Source: Molossus alvarezi
Taxonomy: Eukaryota; Chordata; Mammalia; Chiroptera; Molossidae
Length of the DNA stretch: 64,000 bases
Reading direction: 5' to 3'
Assembly: GCA_037176705.1 (NCBI GenBank)
Contig: CM073899.1
Location: 5,580,001-5,644,000, forward strand
The position numbers were made by a program, and so were the translations under genes. The notes beneath the pieces are model-generated. The model did not search any database. It worked only from the letters and a program-made list of their open reading frames with translations, and was not told the origin of the DNA. Shown here one piece after another: positions 11,501 to 24,195 of the stretch. Positions within the stretch are counted from its first letter, which is position 1. Each line of letters begins with the position of its first letter.

Positions 11501-12832
11501 CCCAAGCCAGCCCCTCCCACCAGGCACAGGGCTTGCCGGGGTCCCAGGAGACCAGCCGGGGCTGGGAGTGCAGCTCTGATCTCCTTGGACACAAGTGGCC
11601 ACACTGTGGATTGGGACCAGCCTCTGGCCAACAGCAGTGTGTGGCGAGGTGGCCTGGAGCTCTTGTGGTTTTCTCCCCTCATCTGAGACCTGCGCTGACA
11701 CAACTGCACTGCCCCTGAGGTGGTCACATGCATGAAATAAATCCAAACCCGGGGATGGAAAGTCTTTCTCGGAGACACAGAGGCAAATGCTGTGTTTCCG
11801 TAGGAGCCCAGATGTGAGGTGGGCAGACTCCTTCAGAACTGCAGGCGTGACCACAGAAGCTGGGCAGCCGGGCCGTGAGCACAGACACTGTGACGTCACC
11901 CACTGCAGACCCAGGTCCGGAGCCACCCAGTGGCCCTGTTTCCATGTTCCCTGGTAGGTAAACACTTGCTTCTCCAAGACACAGCTCAGCCCATTGATTC
12001 CTGAAGAATCTCCTGACCTTTCCAGGCAAAATTAATCCCACTGCCTCTGAGTGCACACAATAACAGGAGAGCACCCTCATCAAAGCATTCACCAGCTGGG
12101 TGTGGTCACTCACCGTGGGCACCTGACTCCCCCGCCGAATGACCTCTATTCTTACTGTCTCTCTCTCTCCATTCAGGAAATAAATAGACAAAGCAATTTC
12201 CTATTCCCCTAGGTGTCGGTCTCTCTTCCATTTTCCTTATGCTGGGGCCCAAACTATATTTGTCTTCTTTTCTTCTTTGATGATATAAAATGAGAGTCTT
12301 TGATTTGAGGAAAAGGTACAGTTCCATCCCGGAGCCGAAAGAAGATAAAAGAGTGGCCACAGCCAGTAATGGTGATAGATGGATGCCCGCCGGAGCCTGC
12401 CTCCCCGGGCTCTCTGCCCTGAGAACGTGTTTGAAGACGTGGTTGCGGTGTCCTTTGCTGTCCGAATGAGGAGGACACCACACGTCTGAAAGGTTGCAAG
12501 GGGAGCGTGAGCGCAGCTCACCACATAAAAGGAATCGTGATGGTCTCTGGACTGCCCAGTCCCCTCACAGGAGCCTTAGGCTCTCCAAGGTCGGGAGGGG
12601 CGAGAAAGCATGTCCTTGGACCCAGCAGGGTTTGGGGGCTCGAGGCTCGTACTCCGCGGGCCACCCTGAGGTTGAGCTCCAGCTGCCCCCAATGGCCAAA
12701 GCACACCCTGGACAGGTCACATGACTTCTCCATGCATCCGGTCACGAGCCCCCAGAGTAGGATAACAACAGCTCTGGGGACCACAACATCTGTTCACAAC
12801 TCATTTATGTCATTTTACTTCTTTTAAAAAAA
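11501..12832. other. Unassigned sequence
   Basis: No gene or repeat recognised. Long overlapping open frames occur on the minus strand (11058-12191) in several phases, which argues against any one being coding. Confidence 0.35.
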
Positions 12833-12841
12833 ATCAATGTC

Positions 12842-13095
12842 GCCCTGGCCAGTTTGGCTCAGCAGTTAGAGCATCAGCCCACAAGAGACCCGGGTTCAGT
12901 TCCCAATAAGGGCACGTACCTTGGTTACAGTGTGTCCCCAGCCCTGGTTGGGGTTGTGTGCGTGGCAACCACTCGATGTGTCTCTCTCACATCGATGTTT
13001 CTCTCTCTCTCTTCCTCCCTCTCTCCCTCCCGCTGTATCTAAAAGATAAGATAAATGCAAGAATGTCCTCGGGTGAGGATTAACAAACAAAAAAC
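12842..13095 (+). mobile_element. VES-type SINE, full length
   Basis: Head GCCCTGGCCAGTTTGGCTCAGC through CT stretch to GTCCTCGGGTGAGGATTAAC. Flanked by an ATCAATGTC duplication (12833-12841 and 13096-13104) with A-runs on its left in both copies. Confidence 0.95.
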
Positions 13096-13104
13096 ATCAA
13101 TGTC

Positions 13105-14424
13105 ATATTTTTACACTAAGAATCAAATACATCCAGAAATCTCCTCAAAATGGTTGTGATGCAGGTGGAAATTTTCTTAGTTTCTCCTCTAAGTCTGTGT
13201 TGTACTACGGGCTGCTGTGTACCCAGTTGTAGCTCCGTGGGATGGAATCGGTCATCACTAATGGTTGTCTCTAGTAGGAAAGTTAGCACAGCTCTGAGCT
13301 AGAGTCCCTCTCGCCCTCGCCCCCAACCAGAGAGAGAGGAAGGGCCGACGCTGGGATCTTGGGCAGACACGTTTACGGAGAGAAAACCCGATGCTTTCTC
13401 ACGACGCTGGTATGGATGGTACCTCAGCCTGTGAACCAACGTTCTTATGTGACTATAGATCAGATGCATTTTGCTTAAAATGTGCCTCACTGCAACCTTT
13501 CCAACGGTGCCTGTGTGGTTTTCTCTCTTTTCTTTCTAAATAAGTAAGTTAATACACAACTAGAGCTCAGGCGTGTGAAGGCAAACACCCCAGACCGGGG
13601 GCATGTCCACATTTCTGTGGAAAAACGTCATTGCTGAGCGGCACCAGCACCCGACTCTGCCCTGGAAAGGGCCCTGGCGGTGTGTTCTGAGCACCGTCTC
13701 TGTGCAGTGTTTTCTTGGGGCGACGTGAGCACAGCATGATGCGCTTGGTTTCCTCTGCAGCTTTGAAAGGTTAATTGAATTGTTGAGCAATATTTTAATT
13801 TATTCCAGCTTGCCTCATTGGAATTCATTCATCTAATGGTTTTGACTATCTTTGAATGCATTAAAATCTGTTAAAGTAAAGCCTTTTTTTTAGCAAAAAC
13901 TCATATGTGGCCACTCTCTCCATTTGAAGTTTAAACCCCACTGTTGGCCAAATGTCAACCACTTCAGACAGTCACCTACTCACCTCGTGTCTTGGTGACT
14001 GAGCAGTCTCATTCCGACTTTTTAAGCAGGTGCTGATAAAGCTTGTGATGCTTTTCTATGGGTGTGGGAATGTTGCCAAATGAATTCCCAGGCTTTTGTT
14101 TTAATAAGGGCAAGTCAGACCTCACTTTGGGTCTTCAGAAAATTTACTGAACCGGGTGGATGGGGCCACGTGTTAGACTCCTGCCACGCGTGTGCAGCCG
14201 GGTCCCGTGTCTGGGTGGCGGTGGTTCGCTCCCACGGGGCCATGCCATGAGGCTGCTCTGCGCACGTCACCCACCAGGCTCAGGAACAGGTGGGCTCTAC
14301 GGTACCGAGTTCTCAGTGTCATGAAAAGTCTCCCACCTCTCAGTTTTGATGAATAAAAACATCAGTGAAAGATGAACGATCATTTTTGAAAACCATCCAT
14401 TCAAAGTATTTACCACTAAAAATC
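13105..14424. other. Unassigned sequence
   Basis: No gene recognised. The AT-rich stretch 13740-13890 lacks repeat features and has the look of conserved non-coding DNA, but conservation cannot be judged from one sequence. Confidence 0.35.
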
Positions 14425-14434
14425 AAATGGCAGG

Positions 14435-14440
<6 letters not shown>

Positions 14441-14471
<31 letters not shown>

Positions 14472-14714
14472 TTTTATCCTCACCCGAGGATATTTTTCCA
14501 TTTTTTGTACAGATAGAGTGGGAGGGAGAGAGAGGAAGGGAGAGAGAGAGAGAAACATCGATGTGAAGGGACACATCGAGTGGCTGCCACCCACACGACC
14601 AACCAGGGCCGGGGACAAACTGCAACCGAAGCATGTGCCCTTAGCGGGAACCGAACCCGTGTCTCTCCAGACCGCAGGCCGACGCTCTAACCACTGAGCC
14701 AAACTGGCCAGGGC
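14441..14714 (-). mobile_element. VES-type SINE, full length, young, long A-tail
   Basis: Complete copy on the minus strand with a long A-tail (the T-run up to about 14469). A perfect 16-bp target duplication AAATGGCAGGCTTTTT flanks it at 14425-14440 and 14715-14730. Long homogeneous tail plus exact duplication point to very recent insertion, possibly polymorphic in the population. Confidence 0.97.
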
Positions 14715-14730
14715 AAATGGCAGGCTTTTT

Positions 14731-15312
14731 ATGCTCCGGGACTAAGGGTTTCTTCCTGGCGCCAGACTTGGTCCAGCGGCAGAGGAAGTCGCAGGCTGAG
14801 CATTCTCTGCATCGGCGCCTCGTCTGGACGGTGGCTGCTCCGTGCGATTCGGTTCCTGATGCTGGTGGCCAGCGGGGACCGCTGAGCTGACGAACAGCCT
14901 GTCACTGGCCTTCTCGGACAGACGGAGCATCCTTTGTTGTGGCTTCTCCTGGCTGACATGACTCACCACACCAGAGTTTAGATGCCGTTTCTCTTGTGCT
15001 GACTCCTCAGGCCCAGGGCAGTCTGACAGGCTGCCCCACACCCAAGGGCCCTGGGGGCGGGCAGCCTGGCAGAGTGACTTCACGAGCAGCGTCCCTGGGG
15101 CCACTCCCACAGCGAGAGCAGTGCCTAACCCCAAAGTGCCAGACACACTCCTGTTTGCGCATGAACATCCTCCTTAGGGATCCAGAGAAGAGCAGAATCT
15201 AAGTTTGACTTTTCCTGAGATGTTGGTTAAAGAGACAGCGTTTGTTCTTTCATTCACGAATGAACTCTTAAACCCAGTTTGCGCCTGTAAGAGAGAGATG
15301 GAGACGGTTATG
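14731..15312. other. Unassigned sequence
   Basis: No gene or repeat recognised between the SINE and the TG microsatellite. Confidence 0.3.
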
Positions 15313-15342
15313 AGGTGTGTGTGTGTGTGTGTGTGTGTGTGT
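15313..15342. repeat. (TG)n microsatellite
   Basis: About 15 uninterrupted TG dinucleotides. Likely length-variable. Confidence 0.98.
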
Positions 15343-15784
15343 CTGGTTGGTTGCAAGGTCTCCAGTCGTTACGGGGTCTGTGAGCTACTCTGACCACCAG
15401 TGACTTGGGAGCAGGTGCAGGAAACAGGATCCAGGGTTTTCTGACCCACCTTCCAGAATCTGACTGTTAGCTCAACCTTAGACATCAGAGTACACATTCT
15501 GACGTATTAAAATGAACCCAATATCAAAGACAAAATGTAAGTGACTTGGAAATAAGCCAGCCACATTCGCGACATTCCACGGGCTGCGCCAGCTGCGTTT
15601 GGGAGTGACTTGGAGACCGAGTGTGAACGAACGCATTGCTTGGTGGCTGCAAGAAGCTAAGCACACCCTATCAACCCTCTGAGCGACCTGCCCGGCCTCC
15701 CCTTCTCCCCAGCGAGTCAGGGTGGTCACTGAAAACTCAAGCTTTTGGCAGGTTGTCCGATCATGGATAAGTTAATACAATTTA

Positions 15785-15855
15785 TTACAAGATCGTAGTA
15801 ACATAATGCATGTAAATCATTTAGCTTAGTGCTCAGTACAGATGGTAGCTGCCAT
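15785..15855 (+). mobile_element. MIR-like relic
   Basis: 'catgtaaatcatttagcttagtgctcagtacagatggtagct' resembles the MIR segment with the order '...gcttagcacagtgcctggcac...ggtagct'. Short and diverged. Confidence 0.5.
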
Positions 15856-15976
15856 TCATCTTCATAGTAGCTCTTCATTAGTATCCATAGCAATCGAAAC
15901 GCCAAACAATTATTTGATTGGTGTTTTTACTGTCCATGCCATCTGAGCCAGTGTGGTTCACCTGCGGCGGACACGT

Positions 15977-16010
15977 GTTGAGTAAGGGATGCTGTTGAGT
16001 AAGGGATGCT
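15977..16010. repeat. 17-bp perfect tandem duplication
   Basis: GTTGAGTAAGGGATGCT occurs twice head to tail (15977-15993, 15994-16010). Probably replication slippage. Confidence 0.95.
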
Positions 16011-16785
16011 GTAACCGCCAGGATACAACGTGACAAGGAAGAGACCTTGTCAGGAGGACTCTTGAGAGACTGCCGTTCTGGGAGCTGAGAAGGGACAAAG
16101 CCTGATACACTGATGCATGGATACAAAGTCAGGGTCCAGTGTTCCTCCCCCTTGCAGTCAGAGGCCATGGCCGCCTCCCGAGTCACCAGGGATTGCTCGG
16201 CTGCCTGTGAAGATACTTGTGGGGATGTTGCAACATAGTGTTGTACCCAATGCTTTCAGTCTCTATTTTGCAAGATAAAATACATGACAGTTTACCTGCC
16301 TGGGTCCACAGAGGCTTCATTTGCCCTGCCGTCTGCCACATGTCACAGCCACCTCAGCTGGCTAATTCCCACCAGGCGGGAGATTGGACCAGCTGCGTGG
16401 AAAGTTTGCTTCTGGCTCAAGTTTCCATGGTGCTGCAGACCCTGAAAGCTGCCGGGACTTTCCAACAGCGTCTCTGACAGCCACGTGGGACTTGTCACCC
16501 ACGACTAGATCCACAGCGCCAGTGTTGTCAGTCTAGAAAGGACTCAGTGGCCCACTCTCCATGACTGCTCGAATGAGACTCACACCTGAGTCAGTGGCCA
16601 TGACGCATGATCTGAGAAGCCAATTAGGCCCTGTTTGCATTCCATGATTGTCCCCTTGGATACTACGCTAGCGACACGTTAATCAGTCAGCTTGCTGAGT
16701 AAGGCCCCAAACTAAACATGAAGAATTTTTGACAAATCAATATTAGTCAATATAGATTATACCACTTCACTCTGTTAAAAGTTTT
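16011..16785. other. Unassigned sequence
   Basis: Low-CpG unique sequence with nothing I can name. Confidence 0.3.
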
Positions 16786-16789
16786 CTTT

Positions 16790-17235
16790 CAAACATTTTT
16801 ATTAAAGTACAGTGGGCACGCAGTAATATATTATTAGTTCAGGTGGACAACATAGTGATGATTCAACGTTTACATCTTAGGATGTGATCACCACGCCAAG
16901 GCTGGTCCCCACCTGTCACCATGACAAGTTGTGATGTATTACTGACTATGTTCCCTGTGCTGTACTTTACATCCCTGTGACTTATTTATTTTATTCCTGA
17001 AAATCTGTACTTTTTAACCACCGTCATCCATTTCAACCATCCCCCAGCCCCTGCCTCTGGCAACCACCAATCAGTTCTCTGTCTCTGTGAATCTGTTCTT
17101 ATTTTGTTTGGTTTTTTAATATTCCACATTTAAGAGAGATCATACAGTATTTGTCTTTCTCTGTCTGACTTATTTAACTTAGTATAATGCCCTCTAGGTC
17201 CATCCACATTGTCACAAGCGCCAAGATTTCTTTCT
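16790..17235 (-). mobile_element. Old antisense L1 3' end
   Basis: Plus strand reads 'cttacttatttaacttagtataatgccctctaggtccatcc' near 17170, 'gcctctggcaaccaccaatcagttctctgtctctgtgaat' near 17052 and 'tattaaagtacagtgg' near 16800. This is the reverse complement of the ORF2 end and 3' UTR of older L1s. Diverged, no open frame. Confidence 0.8.
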
Positions 17236-19563
17236 TTCTTTTTTAAAATTTAACCACAGTGCAGTCAGGGTACATCTTAAAATCAAGGCTTCTTAAAATT
17301 GCCATCACCCAGGGGGTAGGCATGATCTAATCACTGAAATGCGTCGGTAAGGTAGAGAAGACCCTGGCGTCGTGTGTATTACATGTGGTGGAACTCAGGT
17401 CAGTTCTCAGCGGTGTCATGTGGCACGAACGTGCGTACCATGCAGGACGTCAGGACATCCTGCCTGCGCTCCCCCGCGGGAGACCAGGGAGAACCGGTGC
17501 CGGGACCGCAGCCCAGCGCTGAGGTGGAGGCTGCGGCACTGCAGGCGGGCTGGGCTCCGGGTACCTGGCAGCTCTTTATTGCTCTGCACCTCCGGTCCCT
17601 CTGTTTAAAACTGAGATGCTCATTAGCATGCAGTGAAAAATAAGTGAGATTATTCATTGAGAGTTTAGCATATTGCCTGACACATGATAAGTTTCATAAA
17701 TAAAAGTTCTGTTTCCTAACGCGTTGGTGCTGAAGCCGTGTCCGAGAAGTGCGGGGCTGGGACCGTCATCCACTGCCCAGGTCGCTGAGAGTTATTGAGT
17801 CTGAAAACAAGGGTGAAAGGTGAAGGTAGACCTGCAGAGCCTTGACTGAGTTTGCAGCCTCGTAGCCCATGACACCATGCTAATAGCTGATCACTGCCCA
17901 GTCAGTGATTTGAATCTAAGAAAAAAAATTCTCTTCTAAGTCCCTGCTAAATTAGAATTTTTAGCCAGCATTGAAATTTACATTTTTCCTGTTAACCACA
18001 AAACCTAAAATTTCCCCCAGAAACAAAAACTAATTTATATAACATACTGGTGTCATACTTTGCTTTCCGTATCCTCGCTTGAAGTCAGGGCAGGTAGATA
18101 TTGCTAAGGCAACTGATGATTTACTGAGTGTTTATAAAGTCCTTGCACGGTTCTAAATCAAATAACTCTGAGTGCAGTCAACAGTAACAAACTGTCTACA
18201 TCCTATGGAAGCACAGGGTTAATGTGCTGGTGCTTTAAATGCTCATTTCAATGTTCCATTTACTTAGAAATCATATACAATGTCTGGATTCCGCCGCCTC
18301 CACAGCCCATTCTCTCCCACAAGGCTTTAGTTCCCACAAGTTTGAGTTCCCAGGCTCAATGCAGTTGGCGTATTTGGGGAGTGGCGGCAAGGGACTGGGA
18401 GGAGGGCAGAGCAATACTGTGCCTCTGGGACATCGGGCTCTTCCTGCCCAATGTACAGGGAGAAGCCCTGTACAATTCCTTCCAGAATGGTCCCAGCCTC
18501 AATCCAGGAGCCGGGTCCCCCTTTGGCGGAGGATGACCCTCGGGACCTTAGCTCCCTGCATTTCCAGGCTGAGCCAGCCTGTGTGGGCCCTGAGGTGGCA
18601 GCCATCAGTGGTGTGGGTCAGAGGGGACTGGGGAACGAGGGGACAACCAGTGCATCCACTCCATGGGCCAACTCTGAGCATTTCAGGATGGGCACCCAAC
18701 TCTTTCCACCAAATCGATTTTTGGTTTTGTGTTTTTAAGAATCCAGATCTTATTTGTATGTAAAAATCAATACTCAAGAGATTAAAAATGACGAGCCAGG
18801 TGCTGGCGGGCCCTCAGTCACAGGCTCCGCGTCCTCAGAGCGCCCCTCCTCCCACCTCTGGCCCTCCCCTCCGGTCCTCTGTGGCTCTGGGCACGGGCTG
18901 GCTCTCCAGCCGGACAACAGCACCCAGGCCCGCACTGTCGCCGCAGCAGAGACAGCCTGGGCCAGACGACTGGCGCACAGCGACAGCTCTTCCCTATCGG
19001 CTCAGTGTCTCCGGCGAGGGGCCCCGCCTTCTTCACAGGAGCAGGGTCCTCATGTTCTAAGCCCGGGACGTGTTTTCTGGGCTACAATGTTGCTATTTGT
19101 GCAGTGCACACTATTGCCAATGAAAAATGTAATTGCTTTAGCTTTTCTACTGATCCCTCAATTATGATCATTGTGAGAAGAACCCTCCATCCTTCTCAGG
19201 GAGCTTTCCTCTTCCCAGAATGAAGTCTCTACACAGGTGCTTCTCTGCGCAGCAGCCGTGTGGGTCTGGCCTGTCCATCTCGGACGGCATGTTTAATAAC
19301 AGGTGTGTCTTCCCTGGCTGTGACACAGCAGAGGTCTGTCCCCCCACCCCCACCGCCACCGGGGCCAGAACCACCCCTCCGTCGGAATCGGATTGCCACT
19401 GTAGAAGGAACACCTCTGGTCCTTCCGCCGCTGACAGTTGGACCTACTGTGGGAACTTAAGAAAAAGAGAACCAGACAGTAATCAGGTTGGCACCGTCTT
19501 TACGTTTAGGCACAACAACCAGATGTGAGGGACTCTGGCCGCATCCACTGAATCTAACTAGAA
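17236..19563. other. Unassigned sequence
   Basis: Mostly unique. Short MIR/L2-like traces occur near 17655-17705 and 18110-18175, too decayed to annotate separately. Open frames around 18222-19167 run on both strands and carry no recognisable domain. Confidence 0.35.
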
Positions 19564-19831
19564 CAGAGATTCTCAGCCTTTTCAGCTCATGGCACAAATA
19601 AACTAGTTACTAAAATTCTGTGGCACACCAAAAATATATATTTTTGGTTGATCTGACAAAATAAATAGGTATAATTTCGACTCGTTCACACTGGACAACT
19701 ATTGTTGTGTTGGCTGTTGTCATTTTTTCTTTTTATTTGACAATCTCAGGGAAAAGAGGTCAGTGCCCCTGACTAAATAGTCAGGTTTTGCATGTTTTAA
19801 AAACTCTTGTGGCCACCGGTTGAAAATACTG
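19564..19831. mobile_element. Non-autonomous hAT-type DNA transposon (MITE-like)
   Basis: Begins CAGAGATTCTCAGCCTTTT and ends GGTTGAAAATACTG, a degenerate terminal inverted repeat of the CAG-N-TTCTCAACC type. Flanks share only a CTAGA core (left aactagaa, right ctctagat), consistent with a mutated 8-bp duplication. The interior (cacactggacaactattgttgtgttggc; gaaaagaggtcagtgcccctgactaa) recurs at 50718-50982. No transposase frame. Confidence 0.75.
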
Positions 19832-19894
19832 CTCTAGATATCAGGCTCCTTCCTCGCCAGGATGACTTACCCTCCTGTCATCATCATCGAGTAT

Positions 19895-19995
19895 AAGGGT
19901 ATCATTTCTCAGCACACACTGAGTACAAGGGACTGCGCTAGAACATTATTTAATCCTTACGGCTTTACAAAGTGGGCGTTGCCCCTTTCTGAAAT
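19895..19995 (+). mobile_element. MIR relic
   Basis: 'cacactgagtacaagggactgcgctagaacattatttaatccttacggc' follows the MIR pattern (tgagcacctactatgtgccaggc...catttaatcctcac). Confidence 0.7.
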
Positions 19996-20289
19996 GACAG
20001 GAGTGGGCTGGGCGGGGAGAGCCCGTGAAGGACCTGCCTTCCATCTCCGTGGTGCCCCACCCACAGCAGAGCTCGGCCAGAGAACCTGCAGCCGGCGCCC
20101 AGCCTCGGCCTGTGCGGGGCTCCCTCCCCTGCTCCCACGCAGATCAGTCCGGACCTACCTTACTCTACCACGACATGGGACAAAGGACACAGGACACACA
20201 GTGGAGGTCAGGAGAGGAAGGTGAACAGAAAGAAGTGACCAGAGCTGGACACTTTCTTCTCCGTTGTTCTCTCAGTACTTTCCAGAAAG
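19996..20289. other. Unassigned sequence
   Basis: Nothing recognised between the MIR and the C-rich tract. Confidence 0.3.
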
Positions 20290-20356
20290 GTCCCCCCCCC
20301 CGCTTCCCCCCCCCCGCCCGGGGCCCTGCGTACCCCCCCTCCGCCCCGCCCCGCGT
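20290..20356 (+). repeat. C-rich low-complexity tract, G4/i-motif capable
   Basis: Several C-runs of seven to eleven bases and CCGCCCCG-type spacing. The opposite strand has four or more G-runs of at least three bases and could form a G-quadruplex. Confidence 0.85.
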
Positions 20357-23300
20357 GCCCGAGGATGAGTGTTCATGGAGCAGGGAGGGGAGGGCAGTGG
20401 AGGGACGGGAAATGGGGGAGGCAGGCTGGCCTCTTGGGGGCGACAGTGCAGGAGGGTGGGAGGACATTGCCCAAGTCTGTTGTATTTAATTGGATTTTTT
20501 AAAAGTTTTCATTTCATGGAAGTTTCTGCTCATCCTTGTGGGGTTTTAAATCTTTTCTGTTGGTCAGTTCTTCTGTGTAATTTGCTTTCTGGTACACTTA
20601 CTTCTTTTTTTCTTTAAGATATTGCCTTGATCTTGATTGCATGAGAGTTCAGAGAGGTATTGAAAAAAGTTAAAAAGCTCACACAAATTGAAAATGAAAA
20701 AACTCAGTTGTTGTCATTATTTTCTTCATCTTTAAAAAGAACCCAGAGAGAAACCAGTTTGAACATAACTGGAGGTTATTATTGTGAGCCTTCGAGATGG
20801 AAAATGAGGTTCTGCCCAATTCTCTCAATTTTCTAACACTGTGAGGACGGGCAGGGCTATTCCCTCGTGGTCTCTGCGATGGACCATCATCGGAGAGGCA
20901 GAAGCTCAACAAAAGAAATACTGGTGAAAGCCAGTTTGAGGTTAAAATACTGTGATGAGAATCCAGTGTTTCTTGAAATAAAAGACATATCAGACCTCAG
21001 AAGTGTGGTTCCGGGCCCCAGTAACAACATGCAGGACCTGCCCTTGGAGGAGAGTCAAGCCTGGCTCCGCCCACCCTTCCTGGGCAGGCGGGACTCACAC
21101 AGGTGGGCAGCACCTGCCTGAGCTGGAAGAACACACTCTCTCCTGCATGACTCGTCCAGGTGCCCTCTCAGGTAACTCAGCCTAAGTCACCTGCTAATGA
21201 GAAAGTAAGGTGGTAGATGTCGCAGGTGTGAGCACTCCCCAGCGGGTCCTTTCTGTTTTGGGAACTACACATCATCCCTGCCTCTCCAGCTCGGAATGAC
21301 TGTGCCGGACACCAGGGCCAGGAGCTGAGGAGCTGCAGAGGATGCCAGACGCTGGCTCCCAGGCGCCACTGCAGGGTCAGGAGTCTGCACCTCCTGGCAG
21401 GACTCGACATATTTCAGTGTGGCCAGATCTCCAGCTCGGTCTCCATTAACTAATGCCGCATCCGAATCAACAACCAGGAGCCTCCCCCCACTCAAAGATT
21501 TTGACACAATGTTTGAAGACTCTGCCGAGTTCCCTTTGGAGGCTGTCTCCTCTAATTACCAGGAACGTGCTGCTGGCCTTGGCTTGTCACCATGGGGGAG
21601 AAGGGATGACTCGGCAGTTTCAGAAAATGGCCCGTAGTCATGGCAACGATGGAGGCTAACTCTTGGCATAAGGAATACTCTCTAAAGGAAAGTTTGTATC
21701 TTGCTACCAGATGTTTGCAGCTTCATTATTGGAAATCAATATGCTTTTCGTGTTTTGAAAAGCTTTAAAGATCTGTTTTAAAAGTACCGTGTTTTTAAAA
21801 TAAATTGCAAAGGAAAAAACTGCATTATGTTTCCTAAATATCACCGTATGCTCAATCACCTTTCCAGCTTTTCTGAATGTTTTCTGAACGTTCTCCTACT
21901 TGGGCATTGCGCAGAGTGTTTCCGATTCATCCAGTCACCAGATTCTAACTGAGCACATGGCCTGTGCCAGCCACACACCCTGCCGAGCGCGGGAGGCTGT
22001 GGGCGGGAGATGGGGAGACAGCAGCATCAATATTTGCTGTGTTGGGCCACGAATCCACGAGAATCAGAAATATTTAACTGAAACGCAGAATGAAGAGACA
22101 ATTGTCATTCCTTCTCAGTGACACATGTAGACGAAGAACCACACTAGATATAATTATGTTTTTCATTTATAAACTGAGACTTAGGTAACAATTGTGTTTC
22201 TCTGTTCGCTGGCTTTCCTCTCCTGTGTCAGCACCTCTGTCCAGGGCCAAGAGCTCTGTGTGTTGTCTACAGACTAATACCAAGTGTTATGGAGACTGAG
22301 AGTCGATGAGGAGTTGGTGCCCTAGCCTGATTCCCCCCACCCCAAGGATCCCATCCCTTTTCTGAACATCAAAATACATGTATAAAATTGTTGAAAAGTT
22401 CAAACAACTAGTTATACGTCCTCTCAGTTTCGTGCTGGGCATCTCTGTTTCTAAAGTCACCACCCCAACTCCAGAAGCCCGATGCCTGACACTCGATTGG
22501 TTTGAACACCCTCGGCTCAGCCCCTTCCTCACACGTGTTTGGGATGCTCATGGCTCCACGCACCCTTCCTGTCTATCTTTGCTCCATACAGTCACGACTG
22601 CAGTGGGTTGGGCCTTGTCACTCTATCCCGACATTATGACATTCCCCAGCTGCACACCGAGCCCAGCCAGCGTCCTCAGCAGTGTCATGCCCAAGGTAGT
22701 GGGACAATGGAACTGTGGATCCCTGACCCACCTCCCCGACTGGGAGGAATATGTTTGGGGCGTCTTTGTTTGGAACACAGGTTGGCTGAGAAAAGAGGGA
22801 AAGGCTTGGGGTGTGGTGGTCACAGCAGGTGAGGGGGACAGCAGGTGAGGGGTCTGGGGTGCTAGGGAGTGATGGAGATGCCAATCCCAGGCTCCCCAGA
22901 GGAGCAGATGGCAGGCGTAGGTCCAGCTCTGTGTTCAAGTGACCAGGGTCCACGCAGACTTGGGAGAGGACATTCCCCACCAAGGATCTCAGGGGGCTTC
23001 ATGAGGGTTCAGGGAGGTGATCTGAGAAGGTTTTGGCCGGATGGAATGACAGTCATGGAGAACAGAGCCCTGGGCCGGCTGTGTCCTGGGACCTCGCTCC
23101 GGTGTTACCGTGGGCACTGGACGGCACAGAACAGAAGACAGGGAGAGCAGCATGCTGTGAGGCCGTGCAGGCTGTCCCTGGGCCCCTGAGCACACACTCA
23201 GCATCCATAATCTGCGCTCCAGGCTGACAGCCCAAATGCTCTCCTGGGAGGCAGTCTTGGTGTTAACAGCGGTCCTTCTCCGTGTGGGTAATACTAGGAG

Positions 23301-24168
23301 GCCTGGCCGCGGTGGCCCATCTCCTCAGAGCCCACGTCGCAGCAGCAATGCTTCACAGCCCGCTGAGGACACCTGAACGTCCAGTGTTCCCAGGGAGGCG
23401 ACGCCTGTCCTTCAGTCAGCCAGCTGCCCTGGCGGGGAAGGGCAGTGCCTTCCTCAGCTCTGGTCTCTCCGACTGGAACACGTCTTGCTTTTCGGTGCTT
23501 TGAGCAAATTTCCTGGGAATCATAGTGCAGACAATGAAAAATTATGTCCCCGCTCACGGTCTCTGCTGGGCAGACACAGATCCTGGACTCGGGCGTCCTC
23601 AGCCCTCAGGCGGGGAGCTTATAATGACACTGAGATGATCGCCCTTCCAATGCGGTGGATGACGAGGCGGGAAAACGCATCACAGCCGTCTCTCCGGAAT
23701 ACTGCCACCTACCTCCAAACCGTCTGGCGGTGTGCGGACGTGTGCCCTCGTGATTTTCATCACCACAAAAAATCAACAGAAATAAAAATGGGCTTTATGG
23801 TAAAGCCTCAGAGGAGCAGAATTTCACTTCAATGGGACTTGTGTGATCTCTAGATTTTCTCTTCAACTCTTTGCATTTGTGGAAGCTAGAAAAAAGTAAG
23901 GAAAACGGAACATACATCGAAAATTGAGAAAACTGTATTTTTCATCATCTAATGTAAGATCTTTATAGAGGAAATTGCCTTTCTTTCCTTCTCCTGGAGG
24001 GTACACTTCCCCCCAAGACGCAGTGACCACGCACCTGAGCCGATGGGAAGGGAGGAGGGAAGGGAGAACTTAGTTCACGATTCCTGTCTCCTTTGACTGG
24101 AGAAAAGATAATTGACTCCGTGAGGTAGTGGAGACAGAGTCAAATGGCGTGGGGAAACCTGAGCTTGT
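20357..24168. other. Unassigned sequence
   Basis: Long repeat-poor stretch, apart from a weak MIR trace near 21945-21985. Many short open frames on both strands, none with domain, splice or codon evidence. The AT-rich segment 21680-21880 looks like non-repetitive non-coding DNA. Confidence 0.35.
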
Positions 24169-24195
24169 GAGTGTGTGTGTATGTGTGTGTGTGTG
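24169..24195. repeat. (GT)n microsatellite, imperfect
   Basis: GT dinucleotides interrupted by one ATG at 24181-24183. Confidence 0.95.
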
